The notes under the pieces were generated by a model. It did not search any database. It was not told where the DNA came from and saw only the letters and a list, made by a program, of their open reading frames with translations. Both the position numbers and the translations under genes were made by a program. 64,000 bases of DNA, taken from the NCBI GenBank assembly GCA_027922465.2, contig BQMF02000175.1, positions 744,001 through 808,000 on the forward strand, in the 5' to 3' direction. The DNA is from Turritopsis dohrnii. Taxonomy: Eukaryota; Cnidaria; Hydrozoa; Anthoathecata; Oceaniidae. Within the stretch, counting starts at the first letter, position 1. Each line of letters opens with the position of its first letter. Below are positions 1 through 10,370 of this stretch, one piece after another.

Positions 1-1119
1 TGTAACAACGTTGGTCAGGTTAAAGACGTTCAATAGATCTATATACTGCTGTCGGATTGAGGATTCAGAAAGGGTATCTATGTTTGTATCACCGCATATT
101 ATTACAGGACCGTCCCAAATGTTGTTTATGTGCGACAGGATGTTCTCAAATGTTTGCAGCCATATTTCTTTTGAAGCGATGTCTGAGTTTGGCTGGTATA
201 CTGTGCCGAGCAGATACGAATGATTTCTATTCTTACCCTTTACCTCTATCCAGAGATGCTCAATGTCTGTAGCTATTCGATTGATATCTTTCCGTACTTT
301 GTATTCTTTGATTGATTCTCTGATATAAATTCCGATACCGCCTCCTCTCCTGTTTTCCCGGGTTTTATATTCAAGTTGATATCCTGGAATTTGAACATAG
401 TCAATCATATTTTTATCATTCTTTAACCAGGTTTCTGAAGTCGTCATAAAATCAAATTGATAAGTTTCAACAAAAAGTTGAAATTCAGAGAAGGATGAGC
501 AGAGAGAGCGAGTATTCAGGTGTGCAATGCTCGTGTTATTTTGGTGTGGGGCTTGAAATGATTCATCAGCTCTACCGTGTAAACTTTCTTCTAATATTGT
601 TTCCTCGATACTGACATTGTGGAATGGTAGTAGTCTATTGGTACATACATTACAGGTCCAGGTTTGTATTTTTGGACCATTCAGTATATTTTTGACTGAA
701 CATTTCATGTGGGATTTACTAAAACAATTCACACAGACTAGCTGCCTCTGATTTGATCTGACAGTTTTTTGACAAGAATCACAAGTTACTGGACCTGGAT
801 TGGTTTCGATGTCGCCGGAAGTGATGAGTTGAAACGTCGCAGAATGGTTTGCGTAAAGATTTATTGGAGCACAGAATCTTCTTTTGTTTGGAAAAGTAAC
901 ATACTTTTGGGTGGTAAATTCGAATGTTCTGTTTGTAAGAAGGTTGAATCCATTATTGCTATTTGAAGCTGAAGGTGTCGATAAAATGATCAGTGCGAGA
1001 ATGACTCTGAGACAAGTAGAAGATCGATCGAGGCCCAATAAACTCCTACCTCTCCCTCTCTTTTTCATTGCCCAGGTACATTCTTTGACGTCGAAGTTGC
1101 GTAACGTCATTAGAAACAT
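1..1119 (-). CDS. LINE ORF, 5' part: hydrophobic leader, 2A motif, PHD finger, AP endonuclease (runs off window)
   Basis: Reading leftward from ATG at 1119 (alternatives 1101 and 1068) the frame is open to base 1, with an in-frame TAG upstream near 1190. Numbered from the 1068 ATG: basic residues 2-8, a hydrophobic stretch at about 19-32 resembling a signal sequence, then at 86-93 (bases 790-813) D-I-E-T-N-P-G-P, which is the ribosome-skipping 2A motif DxExNPGP. Immediately after it is a complete PHD finger with ligands C96, C99, C112, C115, H120, C123, C139 and C142. From about residue 181 there is an exonuclease-endonuclease-phosphatase domain: HLNTRSL, SETWL with the catalytic Glu, RGGGIGIYI, and a GDTN-type motif before the edge. 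The endonuclease is known to nick target DNA for target-primed reverse transcription in APE-type LINEs. The reverse transcriptase should lie left of the window. The frame shows no lesion in view, so this copy may be young. Confidence 0.88.
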   Translation of the reverse strand, partial: MFLMTLRNFDVKECTWAMKKRGRGRSLLGLDRSSTCLRVILALIILSTPSASNSNNGFNLLTNRTFEFTTQKYVTFPNKRRFCAPINLYANHSATFQLITSGDIETNPGPVTCDSCQKTVRSNQRQLVCVNCFSKSHMKCSVKNILNGPKIQTWTCNVCTNRLLPFHNVSIEETILEESLHGRADESFQAPHQNNTSIAHLNTRSLCSSFSEFQLFVETYQFDFMTTSETWLKNDKNMIDYVQIPGYQLEYKTRENRRGGGIGIYIRESIKEYKVRKDINRIATDIEHLWIEVKGKNRNHSYLLGTVYQPNSDIASKEIWLQTFENILSHINNIWDGPVIICGDTNIDTLSESSIRQQYIDLLNVFNLTNVVT

Positions 1120-1199
1120 CAATAGTTCGCAATATATCACAATAAACCAGTTTAAAATTGTGGCGATAGGTGTTGCACAACTAGCGATCTAAGTTATCT

Positions 1200-3590
1200 T
1201 CTTTATTAATTCACTTTCGACAAATAAAGCGATATTTTAAAGGATTTAAAAATGAAACTATGGAAGAACTCAATATGAAACATCCTGAACCTAAACCACT
1301 AAATGATGACCTTTTAATTCAAGGTCCTGTCAACACCATTCATGGTATAATTTATGATTCCATAAATGAAGAGAGTATTATGAAAGCCTCTTTAAAAACA
1401 AAAGGCGCAGCTGGTATATCCGGGTGGGACGCTGATGACTGGCGTAGAGCACTATTCTCAACACTTTATGGATCAACTAGTTCAGACCTTCGAAAAGAGA
1501 TATCTCAACTGGCAAAAGCTCTAAATACAGAAAAGATTAAAGATCCTGAGAGCCTGGAAGCACTAATGTCCTGCCGTTTAATTCCATTGGATAAGAATCC
1601 TGGCCTTAGACCGATAGGAATCGGAGAGGTTTTGAGACGCATAATTGGTAAGGCTGTAATGTCCTGCGTCAAAGATGACATCATATCAACTAATGGCAAC
1701 CTTCAACTATGTGCTGGGCAAAACTCGGGATGCGAGATAGCTGTACATTCAGCAGTAGATGCATTCAATGAAAACGCCAAGCTGTCAAAGGCTTTCAACT
1801 CGATTAATAGGGCTACGACACTCCATAACATTGATATCTTATGTCCAGAATTTTCGACGTATGTTTACAGCTGCTACAATAATTCGGCTCGCTTGTTTAT
1901 AACGGGTGGCAAAGAGATTAAATCAAGGGAAGGTACAACCCAAGGGGATCCTGTAGCGATGGGAATGTATGCTACTGGAATTCTTCCCTTACTTATGCTG
2001 AGAAATACGAAAAATGAAGATTCTGTCAAAAAAAATTGCATATGCGAATGACTTTACTGGGATAAGGAAACTTGCAGGCTTGCGTTCGTGGTGGGATGGC
2101 ATAATGCTACATGGTCCTAATATTGGTTATCTCCCAAAACCAAGTAAAAGCTGGTTGATTGTTAAGGAACCACATTTCGAGGAAGCGACGAAAGTATTTC
2201 AAGGAACAGGGGTAAAAGTAACTATGGAAGGAAACAGACACTTTGGTGCAATTATCGGTAGAGATGAATATAAATGTATCTACATCAAAATAAAGTTGAA
2301 GACTGGATAAAAGAAATCAAAACGTTATCTGAAATTGCTGCTGCTTATGCTCACGCTGCATACAGCGCCTACGTTAAAGGCTTTCAACACAAGTATACCT
2401 ATATGATGCGCACTGTCCCAAATATAAAAGAGTTATTGAAACCTTTAGAAGATGCCATTAGACACCACTTCATTAAAAGTCTTCTAAACGGCTATGAATG
2501 TAGCGATATAGAACGTCTCCTGCTTTCGCTCCCAGTTAAGTTTGGTGGACTGGGAATTTATGATCCCACGGAAAGATGCCAGATCGAGTATGAAAATTCA
2601 AGAAAAGTAACGAAATCAATGGTATCGAAAGTTATAAATCAAGATGATTTATACGATAAATCAGTTGAAAATGATCAACAGAAAGTGAAAAACGATCTGA
2701 AAAACGACAAAACAAGAAAAAATAATGAAAATTTACAGTATACAAAAGAAAATTTAGCAAGTGATCCAAAACGTTTGAGAGCCCTAGAAGCGTCCCTGGA
2801 AAAACGGAGCATCAAGTTGGTTGACAGTATTGTCATTAAAACAGCAAGGTTTCTTATTAGACAAACAATCGTTTCGGGACGCAGTATACATTCGATTTGG
2901 TATCCAGTTAAAAAGGCTAAGTACACATTGTGTATGCGGAGCCTCGTTTACTGTAGAACACGCACTATCGTGTCCAAAAGGAGGCTTCGTTACTTTGAGA
3001 CACAAGGAAGTAAGGGATTTTACCGCAGAAATTTTATCGGAAGTATGCAGAGATAAGAACTTACTGCAGAAGAACTGCCAAAGTCAACAATAACAACGGT
3101 CGAAGCGAGAGTAGATGTTGCAGCGCGAGGATTTTGGATAAGGGGACAGATGGCTTATTTTGACGTAAAGGTTTTCAACCCAACGGCCAAAGTCTACCTG
3201 AACCAAACCTTGAAAGCTGCTCATCGAAGTAACGAACAACAAAAAAAAAAGCGCTGCTATGTGAACCGAATAAATCATGTTGATCAAGGATCATTCACAC
3301 CACTGGTATTCACATGTTTCGGAGGAATGTCAAGGGAATGTCAGTCGTTCTATAACAGACTCGCAGAAATGCTTGCTGAAAAAAAGAGGGAACAGCCGAG
3401 TGTCACCAAAAGTTGGTTAAGAATAAAACTCAGTTTTAGTCTGCTAAGATCGCAGCTCATTTGTATCAGGGGATCAAGAGGGATACGAAAAAGGATTTAA
3501 GTGGTAGACTCGTTATCTGATACCGACTTGAAAATTATCGCAGAAAAGTCGATGATGGAGAAATAAATAGAAAAATAGCATTGTTATAAT
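1200..3590 (+). pseudogene. Broken reverse transcriptase element, copy 1 (RT + zinc motif + PD-(D/E)XK-like domain)
   Basis: A chain of frames starting near 1260 reads as one reverse transcriptase. Landmarks are GAAGISGWDADDW, LIPLDKNPGLRPIGIGEVLRRI, a TTQGDP motif B, and a C-terminal part with CVCG...H...C and a VDV...FDVKVFNP pattern that resembles a restriction-like endonuclease. I infer an RLE-type non-LTR element; the clade is not certain. The copy is dead: the motif A stretch holding the catalytic Asp is deleted near 1773-1795, the YADD box reads YAND (2041-2052), frames change at about 2030, 2290 and 2800, and about 22 bases are missing near 3055 compared with copy 2. The 5' end is truncated near 1200 next to the oppositely oriented LINE. 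The 3' tail, ending near 3670, matches copy 2 until both reach GAAATATTGC. Confidence 0.85.
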
Positions 3591-3686
3591 TTTATATGTA
3601 AATATGTAAATTGTATTACTATTATTATGTATTTGCTTACTTGAAGTGAAATATTGCATTGAAATAAAAAAAAAAAAATTCGATTA

Positions 3687-3840
3687 GGGTCTCAATACAA
3701 TGGTTTCACACTGACGTCGCGCACAAGAAGAGAAATTATTTATGTGTTATCTTGTATTGCTGACTTCCCGATTTCTTTCGCAGTTCACATCTACCATTTT
3801 GCGTGACAGACAAACAGACAGAGAATCGGCTATTAATACA
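3687..3840 (-). mobile_element. Helitron-like family 1, 5'-end fragment
   Basis: This stretch matches the 5' third of the complete copy at 59824-60319, including the GTGACAGACAAACAGACAG tract and the GAATCGGCTATTAATA terminus. The terminal TCTATATA is missing because the T-rich tail of the neighbouring RTE-like LINE begins exactly there, so that LINE probably inserted at the element's end. The rest of the element, with its 3' hairpin, is absent. Confidence 0.7.
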
Positions 3841-4962
3841 TTTTTTTTTTTCTTTTTTAGGCTTTTCCGTAAATAAATCTACATTACCTAACATACAAAA
3901 GATTTGAAATTCGAAAATGTTTTAATTTGTCTTTATATATTCTTTACATATTCTGTACCATTCATTTAGGTTCTCTTTGGCCAGACTTTCGGCGTCTGAC
4001 CATGAAAAGTTCATTCTCTTTAAGTCGTTTATGGTTTTTGACAACCAAGTTGTTTTGGGTTTGCCGGGTGGTCTTTGGTATGGTTGCAGCCCGTATCGTA
4101 ACGCTTTTTTGGCTGGAATCTCCTCTGGTTGGATCACCAGTTTCCCGAACCATTTCAGACGGCGTAGAGTGATTTTATTTTTCCAACTTGTGGTTTTTGC
4201 TTTTTGATATAATTCATCATTGCTGATGGTTTTTGGCCATTTGATGTCGAAAACGTACTTTCGGATGATTTTTCGTTGAAAAGCGTCTATTGAATTTTCT
4301 TGGGATTTTGTCAGAGACCAAGTTTCGGAATTATACATGAAAATCGGTTCTACATAGGTGTCAATTACTTTCATTTTCGTTGACGTGGTTAGACTTTTGT
4401 TTCTGAAGAAATGTTCTAGGTTATTAGCAGCATTGATTGCTAGTGACTTTCTTCTCTTGATTTCTTCTTCAGTGTCGAGGAGACATCCTAACAGCTTGCA
4501 TTTTTTCCACGCATCATTCTTTTTGTTGATGACAAACCGTTCGGTTTTGCTTTCATTTATTAGCAGACCTTTTTCTGATAACAATTTCGTTTTTTCGCGT
4601 TCGTATCTGAGGAAGTTGTGGAAATCACTTGCGATCACGCTGATGTCGTCTGCATATTCCATATTTATATTGACATGTCGTACTTGGGTGAACTGCGCGT
4701 AGTTGTGTTCTGTGATCTCGTCTGGTATTTCATTGGAAGTTATGTGTCGTTCACAGTATTGGTGGTCGTGGATGGTTGGTACTGATTCACAAAGTGATTT
4801 GGCAAGATAGTAGGTGAATTGGTTCGCACTAGCGCAGTCACCCTGAGGAGCTCCGGTGTCTGTGCTGAACGTTTCGGCGATGATATTGCCACATCTTACA
4901 GCAAGTGTCACTTCGAGCATTTTCTTGACGATATGCAGCTCATCGTTACTAATACATAGGGG
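3841..4962 (-). mobile_element. RTE-like LINE, 5'-truncated, with 332-residue open RT frame
   Basis: A minus-strand frame is open from 4920 to its stop at 3922. It begins inside the reverse transcriptase: GAPQGD (motif B) at residues 23-28 and YADD (motif C) at 89-92, then the thumb and a C-terminal stretch with ETWSLTKSQ, the style seen in RTE/BovB-type elements. Motif A and the whole endonuclease are missing, so this is a 5'-truncated insertion as target-primed reverse transcription typically leaves. On the minus strand the element ends in an A-rich tail (T-rich at 3841-3858). The truncated 5' end lies directly against the start of reverse transcriptase copy 2. No stop or frameshift is seen, which suggests a fairly recent insertion. 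The exact clade is inferred from motif style only. Confidence 0.82.
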
Positions 4963-7045
4963 AGGTTTTGAGACGCATAATTGGTAAGGCTGTGATGTCC
5001 TGCGTCAAAGATGACATCATATCAACTAATGGCAACCTTCAACTATGTGCTGGGCAAAACTCGGGATGCGAGATAGCTGTACATTCAGCAGTAGATGCAT
5101 TCAATGAAAACGAATGCCAAGCTGTCCTTCAGATCGATGCATCAAATGCTTTCATCTCGATTAATAGGGCTACGACACTCCATAACATTGATATCTTATG
5201 TCCAGAATTTTCGACGTATGTTTACAACTGCTACAATAATTCGGCTTGCTTGTTTATAACGGGTGGCAAAGAGATAAAATCACAGGAAGGCATAACCCAA
5301 GGGGATCCTGTAGCGATGGGAATGTATGCTACTGGAATTCTTCCCTTACTTATGCTGAGAAACACGAAAAATGAAGATTCTGTCAAAAAAATGCATATGC
5401 TGATGACTTTACAGGGATAGGGAAACTTGCAGGCTTGCGTTCGTGGTGGGATGACATAATGCTACATGGTCCTAATATTGGTTATCTCCCAAAACCAAGT
5501 AAAAGCTGGTTGATTGTTAAGGAACCGTATTTCGAGGAAGCGACGAAAGTATTTCAAGGAACAGGGGTAAAAGTAAAAATGGAAGGAAACAGACACCTTG
5601 GTGCAATTATCGGTAGAGATGAATGTAAATGTATCTACATCAAAAATAAAGTTAAAGGCTGGATAAAAGAAATCAAAGTGCTATCAGAAATTGCTGCTGC
5701 TTATCCTCACGCTGCATACAGCGTCTACGTTAAAGGCTTTCAACACAAGTATACCTATATGATGCGCACTGTCCCAAATATAAAAGAGTTATTGAAACCT
5801 TTAGAAGATGCCATTAGACATCAATTCATTAAAAGTCTTACGGCTATGAATGTAACGATATAGAACGTCTCCTGTTTTCGCTCCCAGTTAAGTTTGGTGG
5901 ACTGGGAATTTATGATCCCACGGAAAGATGCCAGAGTATGAAAATTCAAGAAAAGTAACGAAATCAATGGTATCGAAAGTTATAAATCAAGATGATTTAT
6001 ACGATAAATCAGTTGAAAATGATCAACAGAAAGTGAAAAACGATCTGAAAAACGACAAAGCAAGAAAAAATAATGAAAATTTACAGTATATAAGAGAAAG
6101 TTTAGCAAATGGTCCAACACGTTTAAGAGCCCATGAAGCATCCCTGGAAAAACGGAGCATCAAGTTGGTTGACAGTATTGCCATTAAAACAGCAAGGTTT
6201 CTTATTAGACAAACAATCGTTTTGGGACGCAGTATATATTCGATTTTGTATCCAGTTAAAAAGGCTAAGTACACATTGTGTATGCGGAGCCTCGTTCACT
6301 GTAGAGCACGCACTATCGTGTCCAAAAGGAGGCTTCGTTACTTTGAGACACAAGGAAGTAAGGGATTTTACCGCAGAAATTTTATCGGAAGTATGCAGAG
6401 ACGTAAGAACCGAGCCAGTACTACAAGAACTTACTGCAGAAGAACTGCCAAAGTCAACAATAACAACGGTCGAAGCGAGAGTAGATGTTGCAGCGCGAGG
6501 ATTTTGGATAAGGGGACAGATGGCTTATTTTGACGTAAAGGTTTTCAACCCAACGGCCAAAGTCTACCTGAACCAAACCTTGAAAGCTGCTCATCGAAGT
6601 AACGAACAACAAAAAAAAAAGCGCTGCTATGTGAACCGAATAAATCATGTTGATCAAGGATCATTCACACCACTGGTATTCACATGTTTCGGAGGAATGT
6701 CAAGGGAATGTCAGTCGTTCTATAACAGACTCGCAGAAATGCTTGCTGAAAAAAAGAGGGAACAGCCGAGTGTCACCAAACGTTGGTTTAGAACAAAACT
6801 CAGTTTTAATCTGCTAAGATCACAGCTCATTTGTATCAGGGGATCAAGAGGGATACGAAAAAGGATTCAAGCGGTAGATTCGTTATCTGATACTGACTTG
6901 AAAATTATCGCAGAAAAGTCGATGATGAAGAAATAAATAGAAAAATAACATTGTTATAATTTTATATGTAAATTGTATTACTATTATATATATATATGTT
7001 TCTGATTGTATTTGCTTACTTAAAGTGAAATATTGCGTACGTTTT
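4963..7045 (+). pseudogene. Broken reverse transcriptase element, copy 2, 5'-truncated
   Basis: Closely similar to copy 1 but starts at the VLRRIIGKAVMS segment, so about the first 120 codons seen in copy 1 are missing. It keeps motif A (LQIDASNAF, near 5128-5165) and an intact AYADD box (5393-5407), but one base lost in the A-run just before it puts the box out of frame. Another shift lies near 5840-5860. The C-terminal part, 6133-6936, is a long open frame with the zinc motif CVCG...H...C (about 6277-6333), the putative nuclease aspartates at 6484-6486 and 6532-6534 with Lys at 6538-6540, and a conserved FTPLVF..FGGM tail. The frameshift before that part (at about 6147-6154) is identical in copy 1. 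Confidence 0.85.
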
Positions 7046-7274
7046 TTTAAAAAAAATTTTAATTTTAATACATAGACTAGCCGCCAAGGCGGCGTTGCTC
7101 GCCGCCCATGTGCACCTGCTCTGTGTCACCCCGGAGACCCCAATAAACCTCATATTTCCTGAAAAACGGATCGTAAAACTTGTGTTCAGCCAGAGGCAGA
7201 TTCGAAATCAAATATCAAGTATCAGTTTAAACAATGGTTCCAAAAAAAACCAAATTTCATGATGTGTTACTTAT

Positions 7275-8040
7275 TCAATTTCCGCGCTTTTAAGCGTAGG
7301 AAATTGTTTGGTTTACACATTCTATCTATCTATCTATGTAACACTTTTTTGCTGTTTTCGGAAAGTCCATTCGGATTTCGGATTGTTTGTTTATTCAGAA
7401 TAGTTAATGACTGACCTATGCTAGGAAAACTTAGGACATGTTTGACTAAAATTGGGAAATTTAGACAAGGTGCTGATTTCAAATTTGACAGTCATTTTGT
7501 CAGATTTGACTAAAATTGGACAATTTGGGCCAAATTTGGACCAAATATCGAAAGTTCTTCAAATTTCATGAAATTTTGCATGGATTACATTTGAAAGGTG
7601 CTGATTTCAAATTTGACAGTCATTTTGTCAGAATTGACTAAAATTGGACAATTTGGGCCAAATTTGGACCAAATTTCGAAAGTTCTTCAAATTTCATGAA
7701 ATTTTGCATGTATTACAATTGAAAGGTGCTGATTTCAAATTTGACAGTCATTTTCTAAAATTGGACAATTTGGGCCAAATTTTGAAAAATCTTCAATTTT
7801 CATGAATAAACATCATGCACAAGGTATTGGTGAACTGTTTTTCTGGCCCCGAAACATCATAGTGAATTGCAAAGCTGTCAAGATTAAGTTAAATAAATTA
7901 AAGAAGGGAGTAATTTGATGAATTCCAGACTGTATCAAATTATTAGTCAGTGTATAAGTCATTCAGATATCTTGAAAATTAGCCTAAAGCAATTTTCTCA
8001 AGGGCTGATGCGGAAATTGTTCAAGCCTAATGGCTTCTAG
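7275..8040 (+). mobile_element. Helitron-like family 2, short copy nested in family 1
   Basis: It shares its order of parts with 21580-23139: a palindromic start (CAATTTCC...GGAAATTG enclosing CGCTT/AAGCG), a CTAT repeat, a 128-bp tandem block, a segment containing GGTATTGGTGAACTG, and an end AAGCC-TAAT-GGCTT-CTAG followed by T. The hairpin plus CTAG is the Helitron 3' signature. The 5' boundary is uncertain: both copies share TTATTC, and TC is preceded by T rather than A. No protein-coding capacity is seen. Confidence 0.62.
7471..7805 (+). repeat. 128-bp tandem repeat, about 2.6 units
   Basis: The phrase TGCTGATTTCAAATTTGACA recurs at 7471, 7599 and 7727, giving a 128-bp period. Each unit also contains the near-palindromic GGGCCAAATTTGGACC stretch. 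Related, more diverged units occur at 21886-22160, 34570-34680 and 49617-49830, so the unit travels with Helitron-like family 2. Confidence 0.85.
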
Positions 8041-8508
8041 TTTATTTTTTAAAACAATCGTTGATCAGTACAGCAATGCACTTAAAACGTAGAAAAAACT
8101 TCAACTTTTTATTAGCTTTTGTTTTAAAACAGTTACGCGCTCTAACATGGGTGCTATCAAACAGGGGGAAAATGGTTTCTCTTCTTAAAAAGTTCACACG
8201 GGAGAAGAGAGGAAAGGCACGTGCTAAATAAATAAAGAGAATAAAAAAACGTTCGATCAGAAGCGCTTAACAATTAAAAAAAGAAATTAAATTATTAAAA
8301 GAAAAGCAAAAAAATATTTTGTTTTATGATACTCTTTTTTTACCTATCGGTTTTTAAGCATTTTGATTGCTCGAAAAAAAAGTTCACCCGTCTCAGACAG
8401 CCAGGCAAGGATACGTTAGGATACACTGGCAAACCGAACATGCTGCCACGTTCTGCCACTGCTGCTTTTTGTCCAAAATGTTTAATCAGTTAGTTTCTTT
8501 GTATTTAT

Positions 8509-8640
8509 AGTCTGTTCAAAAAATATGTGCACTAATTTCAGTTACCATGTGGAAACCAGATTTAGCAAATTACATCAATTCCCTTGAGCCTGGTTTTTAT
8601 ATAGAAGCTGAAATTAGTGCACATATTTTTTGAACAGACT
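8509..8640. mobile_element. 132-bp MITE with 33-bp perfect terminal inverted repeats
   Basis: Bases 8509-8541 and 8608-8640 are exact reverse complements, starting AGTCTGTTCAAAAAATATG. The 66-bp centre has no coding capacity. The flanks (TTTAT and TTAG) do not give an unambiguous target duplication; TA or TTA would suggest a mariner-like or PIF-like origin. Perfect terminal repeats point to a recent insertion. Confidence 0.8.
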
Positions 8641-8910
8641 TTAGTTGATGTATTGTTTTCAAAGCCAAGTCAACGTGGAATATAAAACTAACAATAATAA
8701 TAAAAACAAAACGTTATTCCTATTAGTTCATCAGCCAAAAAAAGTCACGTTCGATTGGGGGTTGCAATGTATTTGCTTCGAACTCACGTCGCACACAAAA
8801 AAAGAAATAATTTCGCTCACAACTCAATCTACCATTTTGCGTGACTTAAAAACAAACAAACAAACAAACAGACAGACAGACAGACGGAGAATCGGCTATT
8901 AATATATAGA

Positions 8911-9809
8911 TGTTAATTTCGGAACCGTTTCGCAATTTGCTATCCTACGTACAATGTAACAATAATCATTAAAACTGTTTGAGTTTAATATTTTTTTGAA
9001 TGTTGTAATGCCACTTTCACATGGAGATATCAAGTTTTGAAACCTTTGAATGAATGACAATTCATGAATGAAAAGTGATTTTTTGATATATAATTCAAAA
9101 ACCGACGTTGATCATTTTTAAAGATGTTTCAACTCGCAAAATTAAACGAACTTTGAATTTATCTACCCTTTAAGTATATGACGTCATTTGAAAAGATCTT
9201 GGGGAAAGGGTTGGTTTATTTTTTTAATGAAGAATTAGATTGTTTATCTACTTCCAACCTCGTACCCAGAAACCTACCATTTTCTCGTATGAACTCACGT
9301 CGCATATAAAAAAAGAAGAACGAGCATAGGTACGAGGTTGCTCTGTAACACTTCTTACCTATAATTAACTAAAGATGCACTGTCAAAATAATTTCCCATG
9401 ATGTGCACTGTCAAGATGTTTTGAAATTTGATTGATTGAAATGTGAATTGCCTCGATTTCACCACTTCGTTCTGTAGTAGAAAAGTCTGTTAATTTTGTC
9501 GGGAATTATCGAGAAAACAGATGTCATCGATTTCTCGTTTTACGGCTAGACTAGCGCGAAGTATATAATAGATATATAATAGACATATTACCATGCGTAA
9601 AATAGAGAGGAATAACTAGGTTAGCACGGTAAAAGCGAGTTTTTTCAAGAGATACACTTCTTAATTGAAAAGGCGAAAATGTGTATCAAGTGCGAATCAA
9701 AATTCATATCATCCTCAAGGACTTATCTATGATAGTGCGAATCAAATTTGCTTGAAATCGTATGTTATAAGAAAATTTCAAAAAAGAAAAAGAAAATAAG
9801 GAAATTTTA
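8911..9809. other. Non-coding AT-rich stretch with scraps of Helitron-like family 1
   Basis: No open frame of note. A short phrase at about 9290-9325 (ACTCACGTCGCATAT followed by an A-rich run) resembles the inner part of family 1. Nothing else is recognised. Confidence 0.5.
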
Positions 9810-9995
9810 CGTTAAATGACGTTATTCTAACATTAACAATTCAACGTTAAAACCAGATTTTTTGTAATGTTAATGTAACGTTATTTATTTAACGTTAAAA
9901 GTTAACGTTGGAGTAACGTTGATTTTAGGTTGGTAACGTTAAACCTAGAATCAACGTTAGACTAACGTTAAATAAACGTTGGGTGCCTGCTGGGT
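9810..9995. repeat. Dense cluster of the palindrome AACGTT
   Basis: The hexamer AACGTT or a one-off variant appears more than ten times in about 180 bases, in both spellings of a loose unit such as AACGTTGATTTTAGGTT and its reverse. The cluster ends in GGGTGCCTGCTGGGTAG, which looks like a transposon terminus. No matching second terminus was found nearby. Confidence 0.6.
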
Positions 9996-10143
9996 AGTTC
10001 GAGTTAAGAAAATCAATTGTATTAATTCAAGACTTACTTCTTCAACTTCTTCTTAACGATGTTGGTAAAATTGTGATAAACCTGAGCAGTCAGCGAAAAC
10101 ATTTACTGAAAAAGCCGTTCGCCTACTATTTGGACTCTTTGGC

Positions 10144-10206
10144 ACAACAACAATAACAACAATAACAACAATAACAACAATAACAACAATAACAACAATA
10201 ACAACA
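10144..10206 (+). repeat. (CAATAA)n-type microsatellite
   Basis: About ten units of a hexamer built from CAACAATAA, followed by T-rich sequence and, at 10318-10370, an impure A/G-rich run. Confidence 0.9.
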
Positions 10207-10370
10207 TATAGTTACAAAGACATTTTTTATTTTATTTTTTTTTTTATTAAACGAATATTTATTTACAGGATTGTCACTTCAACAAATAAATGTTGTTATC
10301 AATACGAGTCTTGCATTAAAAAAAAAGAAAAAAAAAAGAAAAAAAAAAAGAAAAGAAAAAAAGAAAAAAC

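Larger units (their letters stand above)
7077..8910 (-). mobile_element. Helitron-like family 1, complete ends, expanded by nested insertions
   Basis: Read on the minus strand, the element starts TCTATATATTAATAGCC (from 8910), passes a GTTTGTTTGTCTG-type tract, and ends with the hairpin GCCGCC-TT-GGCGGC followed at once by CTAG (7077-7080). The flanking bases are A before TC and T after CTAG, the A|T target expected for Helitrons, with no target duplication. The 496-bp copy at 59824 has the same ends. Here the interior is replaced or expanded by a family 2 element and a MITE. No Rep/helicase frame is present, so it is non-autonomous. Assignment to Helitrons rests on the termini only. Confidence 0.72.

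Noticed and set aside
7471..7805. CRISPR-like direct repeats
   Set aside because: Units are contiguous 128-bp tandem copies in a eukaryotic transposon with no spacers; not an array.
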